This document shows, one piece after another, positions 60,224 to 64,000 of a stretch of 64,000 nucleotides of DNA. A model generated the notes under the pieces. The model was given only the letters and a program-made list of their open reading frames with translations, was not told where the DNA came from and made no database searches. Positions within the stretch are counted from its first letter, which is position 1. Each line of letters opens with the position of its first letter. The position numbers and the translations under genes were made by a program. The DNA comes from Pseudopyrenochaeta lycopersici. Taxonomy: Eukaryota > Ascomycota > Dothideomycetes > Pleosporales > Pseudopyrenochaetaceae. The stretch covers positions 558,001-622,000 of the forward strand of contig NHZP01000014.1 of the NCBI GenBank assembly GCA_003313425.1, written 5' to 3'.

Positions 60224-62057
60224 CTACTTTCGGTAGTATATCTGCCAATCGTCAGCTGTGTGATAGCGGAGCCATAAAAAGTTGGAGCATACCTTTTTAA
60301 ACTGGAAGTGTAGTTGTAAGATGCCCTACATGACGTTAACCAACTGTTTCTTGTCTATACGAGACAGGGTAGACCCAGCACCACGGCGGCTCTGGGAACA
60401 CTCGTAACTTACCTTGTCGAAGCTGCTCTTGAAGCCACGTTCTCGCTTAGCACTGTAGTCCCACTCCTTGTCGATGATTCGAAATGCAATATCCTCGTAT
60501 GGTGGGCCAGCTATAAAACGGATCAGGCACGTATCGTCTTCACCAGCCGGCGCAAAAGACTGGCCCTTCTTGCGGCCGTTCTCTCGTTCGATTTTGTATG
60601 TCGGTGCCTTGACCTTATCAATCAGGTCAGGGTAGAATATGTTAAACTTGTAGCCTTGAACGACTTTTGGCGGCGGATTGTCATGATCGTAATGGGTCTG
60701 ATTATACTTATTCCACTCATAGCCCATTTGTACGCGATTGAAGTAACGCGGTTTCCTAGGCTTGTAACTGCCAGCCCATTGTGGTCTTGCAGTCGTAACT
60801 TCTTCTTCAGCGGTGAAAATTTCCTCGCCTTCTTCAACACCCCGCGCAACCTCCCTTTCGTAGAGAGCCATGGTTGCCTTGGAATAGTCCTCCTTTTCGA
60901 CAGGTGCAAATCTTGATGCGCTTGTAGTCACAGCCTGGCTGGTCTTGGGCTTGTCGACACCCGCAGCGTGGCCCTCAGATCTGTTCTGAGACGGAACGTA
61001 GCCGAGCTTTTGGATTTTGCGACGTTCGTTGGCCTAATATATTTAGTCGGTGCTCATGGTTTGTTGGGCATTATCGTTAACTCACCAGGGTATCCATGAA
61101 TGCTTTTTCTTCAACTTGTGGCAGAGTTTTGTCTTCAGCGCGCAGCTTCAACTGCGGCAGAGGATCAAGAGCTGCATCATACGCAACAGTGGTGGGAAAG
61201 GCTTCGCTTGAGTCATCCGCGCTCTTGAGCACCTCATAGAGATTTTTTTGCACAGACGCCGCAGCCTCTGCTTGCTGGTTGCGCAGAGCCTGGAGCCGCT
61301 CTTTGATGATCTCCTGCGACACGCGCCGTAGCTTCGCCTTGGCCTTCCAGACGCGAAGGCTCCGCAGCAGTTGTTCCCAGTAATCATAGTCAATCGGCTC
61401 ATCCGAGTCGAGCTTCCTCTTGACCTGCACTTCAAGTGTCTCGAGCTGTTCGTATGACTTGGGCGCGAGCAGTTTGTCGATATCAGCAGTCACGGAGCTC
61501 GTGCCTCTAGCTTCGGCAGCGGAGGACTTGGACTTGCGGCGGAGGTCTTTGCAGATGACTTTAAGGGACTATTTGTATCAGCAGAAGTATGGAACATGAG
61601 AGGATAGGTCGCTCACACTCCAGTAATCCCTATTACTTCGGTTTGTCTCCAACGTGAGGTAGCTCTCGACCTCCCTCTCCAGCTCAATCAAATCCTCTGT
61701 TCCCAGGCCCTCCAACACGCCCTCTGGGTCTACAACATCTAGTTCGTGATCTTCTACCTCCTCTTCCAGTATGCTCTTCTCTGTAGGGTCGATGAAGCGC
61801 AAGGTGATGGCAAGCCAGTCGATGGGTTTCGCCCGCCCACCCTTGACGCGAAGAGCAGCCTTCTTTTTCGCCTGCTGCAGCGCAAACCGATCCTCGTCCG
61901 CCACCCAGGCCTCTTCTTGTGCGTTTGTTGACCGCTTTGCTGGATTGTCGTATGCGCGAGAGTAGGCGGATCGCTTTGCGGGAATTGTCGAGCTTGGTGC
62001 AGTTCGCTGAGGCAGGCGATTCCGCTCATTCCGCCATGGCGGTTCGCGTGAGGACAT
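60224..62057 (-). CDS. Cactin (splicing-associated protein)
   Basis: Five exons (62057-61617, 61568-61086, 61033-60413, 60325-60293, 60241-60224) give 531 residues. The N-terminus is charged (NPAKRS, ALQQAKKKAALRVKGG). A Cactin_mid region (IDWLAITLRFID, LEREVESYLTLETNRSNRDYW, KLRRVSQEIIKERL) leads to the well-conserved C-terminal domain: PRYFNRVQMGYEWNKYNQTHYD, NPPPKVVQGYKFNIFYPDLI, the APTYKIE block and the CLIRFIAGPPYEDIAFRI block, ending GILQLHFQFKKIYYRK. The end is built from a 33-base exon and an 18-base terminal exon; without them the conserved tail is lost. Cactin associates with the spliceosome and is needed for correct pre-mRNA splicing in fission yeast and animals (known). Nuclear. 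It is divergent from the XLF gene. Confidence 0.93.
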
Positions 62058-62345
62058 GTTGTCCCTACTATGCTGGCGTAATTGGCTGTGGATATTCTCC
62101 AGCCCTCATGTGAAGGCTACTACGAAATCTTTGGCCGCGGCTGGTGACGTACGAGGGTGCCTTCTGCGCCTGCATGGATCCACCTCCGTTTAGGCAAGGA
62201 CGCTTGGCGCGGCTGCCTTCACCAGACCAAACATCGGAACCTCATAAACATCGCGTCTTGCATCACAATGAATCTCTTTGGTTTCGTGTTTAATTAACAT
62301 ATAATGCGATCATGATCATTCTGTTGTCGCTACACCAGCTTTGAA
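62058..62345. promoter_or_regulatory. Bidirectional promoter, cactin / Nej1
   Basis: The 288-base gap between divergent ATGs must hold both promoters. No sharp operator or TATA box is obvious. Confidence 0.5.
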
Positions 62346-63990
62346 ATGTCTTGCTGGCGTGTCTTGGAGCTCTCGGAACAGCCAGATGGCAAGCAGATCC
62401 CACAACTACTCGTCAAACCAGTCTTCAGCTCGACATCGTACACTGTGCATCTCACAGATCTGAGTAACATATGGGTTGAAGAATTAGACTTAGCTGGCAT
62501 AGTAGACCGAGCTTCAAGCGAGCAGTCACCGATTGAAGTCAGCAAACAAGACACAGCGCAGCTCACCATTCTGCTCCAAAACGTCAAGAAAACACTGGAA
62601 TGCTCTGATGAGGCTACCTGCCGCATTTCCCGTAACGATGGAGGTGGTGTCACTCTACATACAACAGTCAGTCTCCCAAAGCCCCTCGACTCTTTAGCCT
62701 GGAAGTTCGTCCTGGAGAAACGCAGCTCGATTACGCTAAAGAATGAACTCATCCTTCCCCTTCTTGTGTCTTCCCACATTCAAAATGAACGCATTTCCGC
62801 TCTCGTCTCGATCATCGCCGACAAGGATAAGGCAATCACTCGACTGGTAGATCAGTACGAATCGAGTAATCTGGATCTAGCTACCGCCTTCCCTAGCGCG
62901 GGTGGCTTAAAGTCGGGAAGACGAATGATCAAGCGTGAGCAAGCAGCTAAGCATGTTTCCGCCCTACAGACTTTCTGCGAAGCAACTTGGAGAGAAGAGA
63001 CGGGGCAACTGGAGGACTCGGATGTCACGACATTAGGTCTGTTCCAAGAGGCCCTTGCACAGAGCACCCCAAAGGTACCAATGCAATTGAAATCAGAGGA
63101 CCATGAGGATGCGTGGTGGACTGAAATCGCGGACCGACTGGGCCGACCCAAGGCTACTGGAATGAGCAAAGCGAAGAAGCCGTCTGTCGCACAGTCGAAG
63201 GAGGCCGACGTCCAGTCGAGTGAAGATGAGACCGAAGACGAATTCGAGACTCATGAGAACTTCAAGGCGAGCAAACTATCTCCCTGCTTCTGGGTCGTCG
63301 CTAACAGCTGAACAGACGAGAAACCTTCCCAGCAAGCCTGCAAACGGCCTTATCTCGACGCCTCCGTTAGGTTCTAGTGAACAAGTTAAGAGTGAAGATG
63401 AAAGCACAGAAGACGACAACGACCTAGATGCACCACCAAAGAGTCACAGCCAAAGTCAAAGCCGAATGTCTCGCACGTTACGGCCCCGTGAAGACTCACT
63501 GCCACCAGAGACCGCTTCGCCCCCTAGAACGAGCACTCCACCCGCCATGAAATTCACAGACAGAGGTTTCCGCATAGGCGGCAAGGCTAGGGAAGCAGGG
63601 ATCAAGTCCACTTTGCCCTGGCAAGAGGATCGGGGTGCCACATCCAACGTCGCAACGACATCATCCCACAGAGACCCAGGAACAGATTTAACCCCCAAGA
63701 AGGCAAGGAGGCCTTTCAAAATTGGTGGGAAAGGCAAAACAGCGTCAGACGATAAAAGGCCACAGGACGAGTTAGATAAAGTGGATCACATGAGGGCTGG
63801 TAAATCTCCTTCGGCTGATCCTCCCTCCTCCCCTCTACCAAGCAAGGTTGTGAAAGGGGAGTCGCCAGTGGAAGAAATACATGAAGAGACACCAGAACAA
63901 AAAGCAGAGAGGAGGAGGTCTGAGCTGAAGCGCAAGAATGAGGAGGCCGCGAAGAAGCAAACCCAGCATAAGAAAAAGAAGCGGTTTTAG
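62346..63990 (+). CDS. nej1: XLF/Nej1-type NHEJ factor
   Basis: Two exons (62346-63266, 63316-63990) give 531 residues. The N-terminal head (SCWRVLELSEQPDGKQIPQL, SSTSYTVHLTDLSNIWVEELD) and the following coiled-coil stalk (about 130-230) match the XRCC4-like factor family, which aligns and bridges DNA ends with Ku and ligase IV in non-homologous end joining. The C-terminal 300 residues are disordered, acidic then basic. The motif F[RK]IGGK occurs twice (63568-63585 and 63715-63732). The protein ends QHKKKKRF, like the basic-plus-Phe Ku-binding tail of human XLF. The 49-base intron has a GC donor (AAG then GCGAGC) with a good GCTAAC branch site and CAG acceptor; without its removal the frame stops at once. 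The stop is ten bases from the window end. Confidence 0.9.
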
Positions 63991-64000
63991 TCGTGGAGTA

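Noticed and set aside
63220..63315. Frameshift in the XLF gene between 63266 and 63316
   Set aside because: A 49-base GC-AG intron with a good branch site explains the frame change better than a sequence error.

Overview
The window is nuclear DNA of a filamentous ascomycete, most likely a plant-associated member of the Dothideomycetes; class is inferred from gene content and gene style, and I cannot place it lower. The evidence is short introns (mostly 45-60 bases) with GT...CTAAC/CTAAT...AG signals, single-gene transcription units on both strands, and typical fungal families: Zn2Cys6 and forkhead regulators, a Trk potassium transporter, an S28 peptidase, pectin-degrading enzymes, cactin, a KEOPS subunit and a Nej1/XLF protein. 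Nineteen genes are supported, eighteen complete or nearly so and one cut by the left edge. Splice junctions were worked out by hand from reading frame and consensus signals.

Layout. 1-5.7 kb holds three intron-free genes on the + strand: two paralogues of an unrecognised fungal family on either side of a protein kinase fused to a T5orf172/GIY-YIG-type domain. 5.7-19.6 kb is gene-poor and contains only a secreted PL3 pectate lyase, about 9.6 kb, and one doubtful ORF. 19.6-28.2 kb carries three SANT/Myb-like proteins; the first two are tandem paralogues with the same two-repeat architecture and a shared intron position. 30.5-46.4 kb is a dense housekeeping block: Trk K+ transporter, F-box protein, oxysterol-binding protein, nicotinamidase, cytochrome c oxidase subunit IV, KEOPS Cgi121 and a Zn2Cys6 factor. 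47.9-53.2 kb has an S28 serine peptidase, a dual-specificity phosphatase and a secreted exopolygalacturonase. After a 4 kb gap come a forkhead factor, cactin and the NHEJ factor Nej1/XLF.

Functional themes. PL3 pectate lyase and exopolygalacturonase both attack pectin, which fits a plant pathogen or saprotroph, but they lie 41 kb apart and are not a cluster. Several pairs are divergent across short shared promoters: nicotinamidase/COX4 (382 bases), cactin/Nej1 (288 bases), Trk/F-box (697 bases) and Cgi121/Zn2Cys6 (803 bases).

The best candidate for an undescribed system is the left-edge trio: a kinase with apparently complete catalytic motifs joined to an apparently intact nuclease-like domain, bracketed by paralogues of unknown function. 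This is a hypothesis from sequence layout only.
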